DNA of 64,000 nucleotides from Dyella sp. C11 (GTDB taxonomy: Bacteria > Pseudomonadota > Gammaproteobacteria > Xanthomonadales > Rhodanobacteraceae). Shown one piece after another: positions 16,504 through 25,186 of this stretch. The stretch is taken from contig NZ_QAVX01000006.1 of NCBI RefSeq assembly GCF_003121485.1, positions 87,737-151,736 of the forward strand, read 5' to 3'. The number at the start of each line of letters is the position of its first letter. The stretch's first letter is position 1. Under the pieces are notes generated by a model that was not told where the DNA came from, made no database searches, and worked only from the letters and a program-made list of their open reading frames with translations. A program made the translations under genes and the position numbers.

Positions 16504-16755
16504 ATGCATTGGTTATGGGTCTTCATCGTCGGTCTGGTTGTTGGCGTCATCGCCAAGATGCTCATGCCGGGCAAGGACCCGGGCGGCTTCATCGTTACCG
16601 CGATCCTCGGCATTCTCGGCTCCGTCATTTCCACCTGGGTCGGTGAAAAGCTCGGCTGGTGGGGCGAGACCGGTGTGGTGCACTTTCTGGGATCGATCGG
16701 CGGCGCCATCGTGCTGCTGCTGATCTATCACGCGGTCCGCCGCAAAACGGCTTGA
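16504..16755 (+). CDS. GlsB/YeaQ/YmgE family stress-response membrane protein
   Basis: The 83-residue protein has three membrane segments: WLWVFIVGLVVGVIAKML; a glycine-rich middle helix GGFIVTAILGILGSVISTWVG; and a C-terminal helix FLGSIGGAIVLLLIYHAV. The MPGKDPGG loop after the first helix is typical of transglycosylase-associated-protein (GlsB/YeaQ) family members. GAGGAG precedes the ATG. Family members are small general-stress proteins of unknown mechanism. It is a single gene, convergent with the YidB-like gene. Confidence 0.9.
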   Translation: MHWLWVFIVGLVVGVIAKMLMPGKDPGGFIVTAILGILGSVISTWVGEKLGWWGETGVVHFLGSIGGAIVLLLIYHAVRRKTA

Positions 16756-16765
16756 TTCATGCGTT

Positions 16766-16796
16766 GCACATCGGCGGCGCCGTGCCGCCGATGTGC
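16766..16796. terminator. Hairpin between convergent genes
   Basis: GCACATCGGCGGC (16766-16778) pairs perfectly with GCCGCCGATGTGC (16784-16796) over a five-base loop. There is no long U-tract on either strand, so efficiency is uncertain. Confidence 0.55.
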
Positions 16797-16809
16797 CTTG
16801 TCTTGGCAA

Positions 16810-17238
16810 TCAGGCCGCGCTGGTGCCGCCGCCAAACAGCTTGCCGGCCAGCGAGGTCAGCGAACCCAGGTCGAAACCGCCCTGCCCCTGTGCCGGCACC
16901 TGGCCTTCGGGCGTCAGATGGTCCACCGCGTGCGGCAGAACCTGCGAAAGCTGGCCGAGCAGCTGGCTTTGATCGACGCCCATCTTGCCGGCGGCTTCCT
17001 GCAGGATCGAACCGAGACCACCGTTGTGCAGGGCCTGTCCCAGCTGCTCGCTGGATACCTGCTGGTTGGCGCCGGTGCCAACCCATGACTGTGCCGCGTC
17101 GCCAAGGCCGTGCTGCTGCAACATGGCGACCAGTCCCTGCACGCCGCCTGCCTTTTCGATCAACTGGCCGGCGATGTTCACGAGTGACGAACCGCCTGCC
17201 GGATTACCACCGCCGAGCAGATCATTGAGAAAGGACAT
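16810..17238 (-). CDS. YidB-like DUF937 family protein
   Basis: The 142-residue protein opens MSFLNDLLGGG and contains the family pattern LVAMLQQHGLGDAAQSWVGTG, then NQQVSSEQLGQALHNGGLGSILQ and LGQLSQVLPHAVDHLTPEGQVP. These are the hallmarks of DUF937/YidB. The C-terminus is Gly/Gln-rich. There is no signal peptide, so it is cytoplasmic. Function in the family is not established. AGGAG lies 8 bases upstream of the ATG at 17238. Confidence 0.88.
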   Translation of the reverse strand: MSFLNDLLGGGNPAGGSSLVNIAGQLIEKAGGVQGLVAMLQQHGLGDAAQSWVGTGANQQVSSEQLGQALHNGGLGSILQEAAGKMGVDQSQLLGQLSQVLPHAVDHLTPEGQVPAQGQGGFDLGSLTSLAGKLFGGGTSAA

Positions 17239-17341
17239 GGCTGCATCTCCTAGGGAATGGGAATGACGCACATCGTCTTACGCGTGTAGCCACTCGATTC
17301 TAGGCTCCTGTTTCGCACATCGCCATGACAACGCAGGCATG

Positions 17342-17373
17342 AAAAAAGCCGCCGTCATCGCTGACGGCGGCTT
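17342..17373 (-). terminator. Rho-independent terminator of the cyclophilin gene
   Basis: On the minus strand, AAGCCGCCGTCA and TGACGGCGGCTT form a 12-bp stem over a four-base loop, followed by four U residues. It is just beyond the stop at 17399. Confidence 0.88.
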
Positions 17374-17398
17374 CTTCACGCCATGCACACGAAATGGC

Positions 17399-17908
17399 TT
17401 AGCCGCGTGCGTCGAGCACTTCGTTCCATTCCTTCACGCGCTCGGCCTGGGCGGCCAGCAGCGCATCGACGTCGCCTTCCACGGTGACCTTCTCGATCAC
17501 GTCACCCTGGCGGATGGCATCGACCACGGCCTGGTCTTCCGCACCAACAATCTCGCCGAAAACGCTGTGCTTGCCGTCCAGCCACGGCGTGGCGCCATGG
17601 GTGATAAAGAACTGGCTTCCGTTCGTGCGCGGACCGGCGTTGGCCATCGACAGCACGCCCGGCTTGTCGTGACGCAGCGAGGCGTCGAATTCGTCTTCGA
17701 AGCGGTAGCCCGGGCCACCACGACCGCTGCCTTCCGGGCAGCCGCCCTGGATCATGAAGTCGGCGATCACGCGGTGGAACGCCAGGCCGTCGTAATAACC
17801 GCGACGCGCGAGGTTCACGAAGCTGGCGACCGTCACCGGCGTCTTGTCTTCGTGCAAGCGCAGGTGGATGGGACCGCGGTTGGTGGTCATGGTGACGTTG
17901 ATGGTCAT
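17399..17908 (-). CDS. Peptidyl-prolyl cis-trans isomerase, cyclophilin type
   Basis: This 169-residue single-domain cyclophilin (PpiB-like) has no signal peptide and is therefore cytoplasmic. Catalytic and binding motifs are complete: [45 protein letters not shown] and HSVFGEIV. It catalyses proline isomerisation during folding. The start at 17908 follows AAGGATC at normal distance, and a terminator follows the gene. Confidence 0.93.
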   Translation of the reverse strand: MTINVTMTTNRGPIHLRLHEDKTPVTVASFVNLARRGYYDGLAFHRVIADFMIQGGCPEGSGRGGPGYRFEDEFDASLRHDKPGVLSMANAGPRTNGSQFFITHGATPWLDGKHSVFGEIVGAEDQAVVDAIRQGDVIEKVTVEGDVDALLAAQAERVKEWNEVLDARG

Positions 17909-17999
17909 CGGGGATCCTTGGTTAAAGGCAGCGCGCAACCACAGGCGCCCTGCAAGCCGAGAAGGATACCCCAGCTGACGTGATGGGCACCGCCCCGGC

Positions 18000-19865
18000 T
18001 CAGCGGGGCGCCTGTGTCCAGGTGGCCGGCAGGTCCAGGCCTTCACGGGACAACGCTGCCGGGCCACGCGGCTTCGGTGCCGGCGTGGGCACCAGCGCGG
18101 GCCAGGGCGCACCTTCATAGATGTGCGACCACAGCCGATCCAGCGCTGCGTAACCGTAGGGCAATAGCGGCACGTGCTGGTCGCCGAAGCCCGGGATGGC
18201 CAGGAAGGCATCGAAGTGCTGGGCGTAAGGCACTTTCCAATACAGCGGATGCCCGCCCTTGCTGCGCAGCCAGGTCACATAGGGCTCGGAAGTGAATGCC
18301 GTGGGCAGCAGCCCATCGGACGCGCCATGCACGACCCAGACCGGCAAACTCGCCCGCGGTGCCTTCACCGTCGTGGCCGCGATGCTGTCGCGCAGCGTTT
18401 GCGTGCTGGCCTGGGTGTCGTCCCACAGCGAGCGCAGGCAACGCGCGCCGGAGAACGTGGGGTCATCCGAATGATCGGTGCCACCCAGCAGGCCCACGCC
18501 ATTGCCCGGTGGAATACCCGACGCATCGGCCCACCAGCTGGCCCGCGTGGCCATGTCGATAGACACCGGCGTGCCGTGCGCGTTGGCGCCGTCATAGCGG
18601 AAACCGCAGGGCATGTCGTTCGGCCCGGTGCGCATATAGGCGGACGCATAGGCGGCCGTAATGGCACGCCACAAGTCCAGGGCGGTGGTGGATGCCGAGG
18701 TCGCCATGGCTTCATCGGTCCAACCACTGGCGCGCAGATGCTCGTACGCCTCCGACGACTGCTCGGCGATATGGGCGCCACTCAACATGCCGCGCTCGCG
18801 CAACTCATGACAGCGATGCGCCCATGCCGGCGGCACGCCGCCTGTGGGCGTCCGTGCCATCGGCACGTTGGCAAAGCGCGCATCTGCCAGCGCGCACGGC
18901 AACCAGATCGATGCCTCGGTGGCGTAGTCGAACAATGCACGCCCCTGCTCCGGCACATGCACGTTGGGCTCCAGCGCCACCACGCCCGCGAGCAGGTGAT
19001 CGTCATCGATGCCCGCCGCCTGCAGCACCGCGCCGCCGCCGTTGGAAAGACCTGCCGCAATCACGCGCGTGTTCTGCGCGGTAAACGGTGCCTGATCGGG
19101 GAACGCACGATCGAGCATGGCGAGACCAAAGCGGGCTGCCTGCAATACGTGCTGGCCCCAGTCGGCTTCTGGGTTGTCGCCGGAGTGCGCGTGCTTCACG
19201 CCGATGCCTGCATGCCCTGCATCCGCCGAGGGTTCATATTCGAGAGTGGCCGTTCCGCGCTGGGCGCGTGTGCCGTCGAGCGTCACGCCCGTATCGTTGA
19301 GCAGATCGAAATAGCCGCTGCCGGTGCCCTTGTCGGTGTAAGCCACGGCGCAACCACGCGGAAGACCCCACGCACCGGCCAGGGCAATGGCACCGTACAC
19401 ACCGCGCGAACCGGAGGACGCCGTAACGACCAGGCAACGACGCGCGCGATCGAAGTTGTCGGGCACCTGCAACAACACGCGATGCGGCGAATGCGCACCG
19501 GGAATCCACGCGAAGGCCTGGTACTCGCGCCCCGGCACATCGGGCACACCGCCATACACATGCCCGTAGCCGCCCAGCGGGCCAAGATCGGCAATGCCCT
19601 TCCAACTGGTCTGGATCGCACGACGGCGCAATTCAGCCGGCGTCGGCTGCAACGGATGGGCGATGGCCGATGGCGTACCCGCCAGTCCCTCCAGCCCCAA
19701 TCCTGCGCTGAGCAGGTCGTCGCCCTGTCGGTGTTCGGTCACGCGCACGTCGCCGCGCACGAAATCGGGGGCCTGCATGCCGGACTCCTTGGTCGCGGTC
19801 GGCGTAGCACACGACGCCAACAGCGGCGCGAGCAACAGCATCCAACGGGAAAGACGATTGGTCAT
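18000..19865 (-). CDS. 3-hydroxybutyrate oligomer hydrolase, lipoprotein
   Basis: The 621-residue protein of the D-(-)-3-hydroxybutyrate oligomer hydrolase family cuts 3HB dimers and oligomers, products of PHB depolymerase, to monomer. It has a lipobox LLASC (Cys19), so it is probably anchored in the outer membrane. The alpha/beta-hydrolase nucleophile is Ser274 in [13 protein letters not shown]. Other family segments are [27 protein letters not shown] and [16 protein letters not shown] (acid residue region), with a late histidine in [10 protein letters not shown]. The ATG at 19865 is preferred; a start 12 bases upstream is possible. It lies beside, and divergent from, the CrbR-like regulator gene, in a cluster of PHB-use genes. 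Confidence 0.88.
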   Translation of the reverse strand: MTNRLSRWMLLLAPLLASCATPTATKESGMQAPDFVRGDVRVTEHRQGDDLLSAGLGLEGLAGTPSAIAHPLQPTPAELRRRAIQTSWKGIADLGPLGGYGHVYGGVPDVPGREYQAFAWIPGAHSPHRVLLQVPDNFDRARRCLVVTASSGSRGVYGAIALAGAWGLPRGCAVAYTDKGTGSGYFDLLNDTGVTLDGTRAQRGTATLEYEPSADAGHAGIGVKHAHSGDNPEADWGQHVLQAARFGLAMLDRAFPDQAPFTAQNTRVIAAGLSNGGGAVLQAAGIDDDHLLAGVVALEPNVHVPEQGRALFDYATEASIWLPCALADARFANVPMARTPTGGVPPAWAHRCHELRERGMLSGAHIAEQSSEAYEHLRASGWTDEAMATSASTTALDLWRAITAAYASAYMRTGPNDMPCGFRYDGANAHGTPVSIDMATRASWWADASGIPPGNGVGLLGGTDHSDDPTFSGARCLRSLWDDTQASTQTLRDSIAATTVKAPRASLPVWVVHGASDGLLPTAFTSEPYVTWLRSKGGHPLYWKVPYAQHFDAFLAIPGFGDQHVPLLPYGYAALDRLWSHIYEGAPWPALVPTPAPKPRGPAALSREGLDLPATWTQAPR

Positions 19866-19995
19866 GCCCACCACCATAGCAAGCAGGCGCGTGTCTGCCA
19901 TCGTACGAAAGTCCAGCATAGAACCGGTCGCCTTGAGGTGACGGCGTGACGTTTCGATCTCGACGCAGGGCTTCGCCTTGGCTAACGTCAGCGTC

Positions 19996-20652
19996 ATGAC
20001 ACGCCTGCTGATCGCCGATGACCATCCCTTGTTTCGCGCTGCACTGCGGCAAGCCGCCAACGGCAGCGTGGCCGACTGTGACGTACTTGAAGCAGCCGAC
20101 CTTGATGGTGCGCTCAATGCGCTGGCTGAGGATGACGAGGTCGATCTCGTATTGCTGGACCTGCATATGCCGGGAAGCAAGGGGCTGTCGGGTCTCGCCA
20201 CCCTGCGCGGACAATTTCCGGGCGTGGCGGTATTGGTGGTATCCGCGCACGACGAAGCCCGCACTGTGCGACGCGTACTGGACCACGGCGCTTCCGGCTT
20301 CATTCCCAAGAGTGCCAGCCCCGACGACATCGCCCAGGCCATCCGCAGCGTGCTCGATTGCGGTAACTGGTTGCCGCCGGCACTGGCGCAGGCGGTCGCG
20401 GCGCTGCCTGCCGATCCGGTCGATGTCGATCTGGCGTCGCGCCTCGCGCGCCTCACCGAACAGCAATACCGTGTGCTCGCGCTGCTGGGCGAAGGCTTGC
20501 TCAACAAGCAGATCGCCGACCGCCTGACCATCCAGGAACGCACCGTCAAGGCACACGTCACCGCCATTTTCGAAAAGCTGGGCGTGCGCAATCGCACGCA
20601 GGCGGGCGTGTTGCTGCGATCGCTGGACCTGGCGGATTCGGCGCGGCTCTGA
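19996..20652 (+). CDS. LuxR-family response regulator (CrbR/ErdR-like)
   Basis: The 218-residue protein has an N-terminal receiver domain (acidic pocket DD at 8-9, phosphoacceptor Asp55 in LVLLDLHMPG, Lys in PKSASP) and a C-terminal LuxR-type helix-turn-helix (about 148-210; LTEQQYRVLALLGEGLLNKQIADRL, then ERTVKAHVTAIFEKLGV). It faces the hybrid kinase gene convergently, with only 15 bases between stops. The kinase is of CrbS/MxtR type, whose partner in Vibrio and Pseudomonas is a NarL/LuxR-type regulator controlling acyl-CoA synthetase and short-chain fatty-acid use. A TTG 18 bases upstream is a weaker alternative start. Confidence 0.85.
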   Translation: MTRLLIADDHPLFRAALRQAANGSVADCDVLEAADLDGALNALAEDDEVDLVLLDLHMPGSKGLSGLATLRGQFPGVAVLVVSAHDEARTVRRVLDHGASGFIPKSASPDDIAQAIRSVLDCGNWLPPALAQAVAALPADPVDVDLASRLARLTEQQYRVLALLGEGLLNKQIADRLTIQERTVKAHVTAIFEKLGVRNRTQAGVLLRSLDLADSARL

Positions 20653-20667
20653 CGCCGCAGAAAAGCA

Positions 20668-23600
20668 TCAACCGCGCGCAGCCACCACGCGCTGCAACAC
20701 CTGGCGCAGCGCCAGCGGCTTGAGCGGCTTGTACAACACGCCAATGCCGCGATCGAGCAACCGCTGCCGCAATTCGCCGTCGCGGTCGGCCGTCAGGATC
20801 ACCGTCGGCACATGGCGCGCCGACTCGCCCAACTCATGCAAAACGTCCAGCCCCGTGCGGCCTGCATCAAGGTGGTAGTCAAAGATATGCAGGTCCGGCA
20901 TCCATGGCGCGGCACGCGCCTGCTCCACCGTGCGCGCCATGTGCACCTGCCAACCCCAGCTCGCCAGCAGGACGCTCAACGCCGAGAGTGCCGCCGGCTC
21001 GTTGTCCAGCACTAGCGCACGCCCCGTCGGCAACGCCTGCACGTGGGCAATCTCAATGTCCGGCGTTTGCGTTGACGATGCCAACGGCACCGAAAGTTCG
21101 AACACGCTGCCATGCCCCGGCCAGGAGCGCAGACCGATCGGATGGTCGAGCAAGGCAGCCATGCGTTGCGCGATGGAGAGACCCAATCCAAGGCCCTGCC
21201 CGCCCGCCGTGCTGCCACGCCGAAACTCTTCGAAAATCCCCTGCTGCTCGGCCACCTCGATGCCCGGACCGTTGTCCCACACCTGCACGCGCAGGCGGTC
21301 ACCGCATCGCCGCACGCCCAACACGACGCGACCATGCTCGGCATAGCGCAATGCATTGGAGAGGAAGTTCTGCAGCACGCGACGCAGCAACTGCGGATCG
21401 GAGTGCACCCAGCGCTGGGTAGCCACCACATCGAACCGCACGCCCTTGTCGCCCGCCATCGCACGAAACTCGGCTGCCAGGGGATCCAGTACGTCAGCCA
21501 AGGGAAAGTCGCGCACCTGCGGCTGCAACCGCCCCGCCTCCAGCCGCGCCATGTCGAGCAGGCCGGCAAGCAAGCCCTCCGTCGATGACAACGCACCGTG
21601 GAGATGCCGCACCGTAGGCGCATCGTGGCCACGCTCGGCCAGCGTGTGTGCGAACAGCTGCGCGGCATGCAGCGGTTGCATCAGGTCGTGGCTCACCGCG
21701 GCAAGGAAACGGCTCTTCGCCTCGTTCGCGCGCTGCGCTTCGGCCGTGGCATCCACCAGGGCACGCGTGCGTTCGTCCACACGCAGTTCCAGGGTTTCAT
21801 TGGATGCCTTGAGCGCGTCTTCGGTTTGACGGAAGGCGGTGACATCGGTGAACGTCGCCACGAATCCGCCGCCCGGCATCGGGTTGCCGCGGATTTCCAC
21901 GATGGTGCCGTCCGGAAAGCGACGTTCGGAGAGATGTCGTGTGCCCGCGCGCATGTGCGTCAGGCGCCGCTGCACGCCCTCGTCCGTCGCCACGGCGCCG
22001 ATCATGCCGCGCTCGATGTTGTGGCGCGTCAGGTCGGCGACCGGACGCCCCACCTGCAACAGCTCAACGGGATAGTCGAACAGGCTCGCGTAACGCCGGT
22101 TCCAGGCGACCAGGCGCAGCTCCGCATCCACCACGCAGATGCCCTGGCTCATGTTTTCCAGTGCGGCTTCAAGCACGCGCTGGTTGAAACGAAGATCCTG
22201 CGCGGCCTCCCCGACGATGGCGGCCACGGTGTCCAGTTCTTCGCGCCGCTGCTGGCGAACCACTTCCAGCAACAGGCGTGCGGACGCCGCGCCAATCACG
22301 GCGGCCAATTCGTGTTCCACCGCTGCCACGCGCGCCGGGCCGGCAACGCCGTGCATCGCGGCGTGATTGAACAGGAAACCAACGCGATCGGCCGGCAAAA
22401 ACCGTGACGCCAACGCTCGCAGCTCAGCCATGCCAATGTCACCCACCGTGCTGGTGCGTGGTGCGTTTCCAAAACGGGAACCGGTCACCGCCATCATCAC
22501 CGCGACATTGGCAATCAGGCTCATCACCACGGCCCGCGCCATGCGACTCCACTCGCCAAGCCCAAGCAACCCATCGGGCGCCAGCCAAGTCACACCGAAA
22601 GGACCTGCATGCCACCACGCAGGACCGTGCGGCTGCATGGTCGGCAGCAGCACGTAGAGCCAAACCAGCGTGCCCGCTGCCAGGCCCGCCGCCACGGCAC
22701 GCGGCCCCAGCTGCGGCCGATAGACCGCAGCAAGCAACGAAGGAGCGAGTCCGGCCAGTGCGGAGAAGGAAATCGCGCCGATATCCGCCAGCGCATCGTT
22801 GCGTGCCAGCACGCGGCTGTAGCACCACGCCAGCAGGATCACGGCGAGTATGGCCAGTCGGCGCTGGTTGAGCACTTCGCCACGCAAGTCGCCCTGCTCG
22901 TCGCGGCCCCAGCCGGCTCGCACACGCAGCGGTGCGATGAAGTGGTTCACGATCATCAGGCTCAGCGCGAGCGTGGCGACCACGACCATGCTGGTCGCCG
23001 CACTCAGGCCGCCAAGGAAGGCCAACAACGCCAGCCCGTGCTGCCCGCGCGCCAGCGGAAGCGCGAGCACATAGAGATCGGAAGGCACGCCGCCCGGCCC
23101 CAGCCACGCATCGCCCAGTCGGGCCAGCGGGAGGATCGGCATCGAGATCAGGAGCATGTACAGCGGAAACAGCCACCGCGCCGTGCGCAAGTGAGTGCTG
23201 TCGCGGCATTCGACCACGCCTGCGTGGAACTGATGTGGCAGCGTGAACATGGCCAGTGCGCCCAGCAGGATCAGCGCGGGAAACCCCGTGCTGTCGTGTT
23301 GCTCCGGCGCACTTGCCATCAGCGCGCGGCTAGCCGGCGACAGGAGCAACGTGCCCAGTGCCAGCATCGCGCCGAGCTTGAACAGCGATTCGAACGCCAT
23401 CGCCAACACCAGGCCACGGTTGTGCGCCATCGCCGACGCGCGCCGCGTACCAAACAGCATCGCAAAGAGTGCCATCAACAACGCAACGTAGAGGGCGCTG
23501 TCCTGCCACGGATTGGATTCGTTGAGCTGGCCGCGACTCAGCATGCCGTAGCTCATCGCCACGGCCTTCAGTTGCAGGGCGATGTACGGCACGATGCCGA

Positions 23601-23970
23601 TCAGCATCACCACGGTGACCAGCGCTGCCAAACCGGCGTGACGCCCAAGGCGCACGGCGATCAAATCCGCCAGCGAACCGGCGTTGTAGTCGCGCGCCAA
23701 TTGCACCAGGCGGCGCAACACCGCGATGGCAAAGACATACATGAGGATCGCGCCGACGAACGTCGGTGGCAGCCACCAACCCGAGCGACTCGCCTGCGTG
23801 ACCGTGCCGTAGAACGTCCACGACGTGCAGTGGATGGCCAGGGACAAGGCGTAGACGATGGCCCAGCGGCGCTCGAACAAGGCGGGGCGGCGCTCGCCGA
23901 TCAGGGCGACGCCGAACAATAGGCCCAGCCAAACCAGGGCCGCGAAGGTGATGGTGCCCGCCGTCAGCAT
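20668..23970 (-). CDS. Hybrid sensor kinase with SLC5 transporter domain (CrbS/MxtR-like)
   Basis: The 1100-residue protein joins an N-terminal sodium/solute-symporter (SLC5) region of about 12-13 membrane helices (1-500) to several modules. A linker comes first, then a PAS_7 domain (about 597-720, NMSQGICVVDAELRLVAWNRR). HisKA follows with His761 in AVSHDLMQPLHAA, then HATPase_c (N box near 871, DNGPGIEV, GQGLGLGLSI). A C-terminal receiver carries Asp1031. This is the CrbS/MxtR layout known to sense acetate or related short-chain carboxylates and drive carbon-source switching. The start at 23970 avoids the upstream repeat. Convergence with the response-regulator gene and flanking PHB-use genes suggests it controls use of 3HB, acetate or propionate; the ligand is inferred. 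Confidence 0.88.
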   Translation of the reverse strand: MLTAGTITFAALVWLGLLFGVALIGERRPALFERRWAIVYALSLAIHCTSWTFYGTVTQASRSGWWLPPTFVGAILMYVFAIAVLRRLVQLARDYNAGSLADLIAVRLGRHAGLAALVTVVMLIGIVPYIALQLKAVAMSYGMLSRGQLNESNPWQDSALYVALLMALFAMLFGTRRASAMAHNRGLVLAMAFESLFKLGAMLALGTLLLSPASRALMASAPEQHDSTGFPALILLGALAMFTLPHQFHAGVVECRDSTHLRTARWLFPLYMLLISMPILPLARLGDAWLGPGGVPSDLYVLALPLARGQHGLALLAFLGGLSAATSMVVVATLALSLMIVNHFIAPLRVRAGWGRDEQGDLRGEVLNQRRLAILAVILLAWCYSRVLARNDALADIGAISFSALAGLAPSLLAAVYRPQLGPRAVAAGLAAGTLVWLYVLLPTMQPHGPAWWHAGPFGVTWLAPDGLLGLGEWSRMARAVVMSLIANVAVMMAVTGSRFGNAPRTSTVGDIGMAELRALASRFLPADRVGFLFNHAAMHGVAGPARVAAVEHELAAVIGAASARLLLEVVRQQRREELDTVAAIVGEAAQDLRFNQRVLEAALENMSQGICVVDAELRLVAWNRRYASLFDYPVELLQVGRPVADLTRHNIERGMIGAVATDEGVQRRLTHMRAGTRHLSERRFPDGTIVEIRGNPMPGGGFVATFTDVTAFRQTEDALKASNETLELRVDERTRALVDATAEAQRANEAKSRFLAAVSHDLMQPLHAAQLFAHTLAERGHDAPTVRHLHGALSSTEGLLAGLLDMARLEAGRLQPQVRDFPLADVLDPLAAEFRAMAGDKGVRFDVVATQRWVHSDPQLLRRVLQNFLSNALRYAEHGRVVLGVRRCGDRLRVQVWDNGPGIEVAEQQGIFEEFRRGSTAGGQGLGLGLSIAQRMAALLDHPIGLRSWPGHGSVFELSVPLASSTQTPDIEIAHVQALPTGRALVLDNEPAALSALSVLLASWGWQVHMARTVEQARAAPWMPDLHIFDYHLDAGRTGLDVLHELGESARHVPTVILTADRDGELRQRLLDRGIGVLYKPLKPLALRQVLQRVVAARG

Positions 23971-23982
23971 CCGCGCAACCTG

Positions 23983-24023
23983 CTCCCTCTCCCCTCCGGG
24001 GAGAGGGCTGGGGTGAGGGGCCA
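23983..24023. repeat. GC-rich intergenic repeat, copy 2 (inverted)
   Basis: This is the reverse complement of the 11125-11172 element, with the palindrome CTCCCCTCCGGGGAGAGGG at its core. With copy 3 at 24104 it forms an inverted pair in the 181-base gap between the kinase and PHB depolymerase genes. Confidence 0.75.
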
Positions 24024-24103
24024 CGCTGTCCTCAGGTCTTCGACCATGCGTGCGCTTTGGCTATTCAGAAAACAACCGCTCGTAACATCAAATCCGCTCG
24101 CAA

Positions 24104-24148
24104 GCACCCGCCCCTCACCCCAACCCTCCCCCCGGAGGGGAGAGGGAG
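24104..24148. repeat. GC-rich intergenic repeat, copy 3
   Basis: It shares CACCCGCCCCTCACCCCAAC and the CTCCCCCCGGAGGGG-type palindrome with copy 1, and both are preceded by a similar AACATC-A-CGC-AG context. It lies just after the depolymerase stop and may serve as its terminator stem. Confidence 0.75.
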
Positions 24149-24151
24149 TTG

Positions 24152-25171
24152 TCAGTGAGGCAAGCCCATCGCTTGAACAGCACTCACCAGCCAGCGCAAT
24201 TGCACGCCCTGGCGGCTGTCGTAGTTGTCCCCGGAGTATCCCCACCAGTCCCAGCATGCCTGCGGATTCATGGGCGCGGTGCTCGCGCGGGTCTGAGGAT
24301 ACAGGACCACCACGTCGTAGACGTCGGCCCAGCGATTGAAGCCGGCGTCCTTCACGAACGCCTCGCCCACGGCATCGGCGTTCTGCTTGCAGCCGTGAAA
24401 CGCAACCATCAGGCCGCAGCGTTTGCCAGCGACGCAATCGGGCGGCAGGTACAGGTACCCCGTCGTGGCAAGAAATGCATCGGCGCCGCCCGGCTTGTAG
24501 GCATCCTGATTGAAATGGCGAAGCTCGCCCTTGGCTTCGGTGGCCGCCTTCGAGGGTTTCCCGAACATCTGCTGGAATATCTCGCCGGCCGCATCGAACC
24601 CGCAATGGCCCAGATACGGTGAGACCGACTTGTCGCAATCATCGCCCGTGGCGGCCACCGGCAGATTGTGTGCGAAAGCACGCGCACCGTCGTCCTTCAC
24701 CATCAGCGAACCCAGCGCGGGATCGGCGTCACGCAATTGCTCGTAGAACGTGGCCGCGGCCGTCGCGACCACGGGGGAAACCAGCGCATCGTCCTTGCCA
24801 TGCAGCACGTAGACGCGTCCGTGTGCAAGATTCTTCAGCGCACCGATATCACCGGATGCCGCGCGTTGCTTCGCCTTGGTGGCAAGCGCCGCTGCATCCG
24901 GTGGCGGCACGCCTTTCATGCAGGTGCTCAAGGCCAGGTCCAGACGTCCGTTGGCACAACCGTACGGACCGCCGGCAACGATGGCCGCGGCAGGAAACAG
25001 TTCGGGATACGCCATCTGCACCTGCGTCGCCATGTATGCACCGGACGACAAACCCACGACCGCCGTCCTTGATGCATCCAGCTTGAGCTTTGGCAGCGCC
25101 GGCACTTCGTCCGCGCCTGCGACGCCGGACAACAGCAACCAGCCACACATCAGTCCCGTCAGGCGTCGCAT
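24152..25171 (-). CDS. Secreted poly(3-hydroxybutyrate) depolymerase family esterase
   Basis: The 339-residue protein has a signal peptide (cleavage near VAGA-DE, residue 20). The catalytic domain has the lipase-box nucleophile Ser43 in VVGLSSGAYMATQ, an acidic residue in VLHGKDDALVSP and a histidine in MVAFHGCKQNADAVG; WDWWGYSGDNYDSRQG is a late family segment. The early lipase box, close to the mature N-terminus, and no separate Ser/Thr linker suit the compact PHB depolymerase/esterase family. It should hydrolyse extracellular PHB to oligomers. GGAG lies 6 bases before the ATG at 25171. It starts 15 bases after the TonB-dependent receptor stop, so the two are cotranscribed. Confidence 0.85.
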   Translation of the reverse strand: MRRLTGLMCGWLLLSGVAGADEVPALPKLKLDASRTAVVGLSSGAYMATQVQMAYPELFPAAAIVAGGPYGCANGRLDLALSTCMKGVPPPDAAALATKAKQRAASGDIGALKNLAHGRVYVLHGKDDALVSPVVATAAATFYEQLRDADPALGSLMVKDDGARAFAHNLPVAATGDDCDKSVSPYLGHCGFDAAGEIFQQMFGKPSKAATEAKGELRHFNQDAYKPGGADAFLATTGYLYLPPDCVAGKRCGLMVAFHGCKQNADAVGEAFVKDAGFNRWADVYDVVVLYPQTRASTAPMNPQACWDWWGYSGDNYDSRQGVQLRWLVSAVQAMGLPH

Positions 25172-25186
25172 GCGCATCTCCAACAA

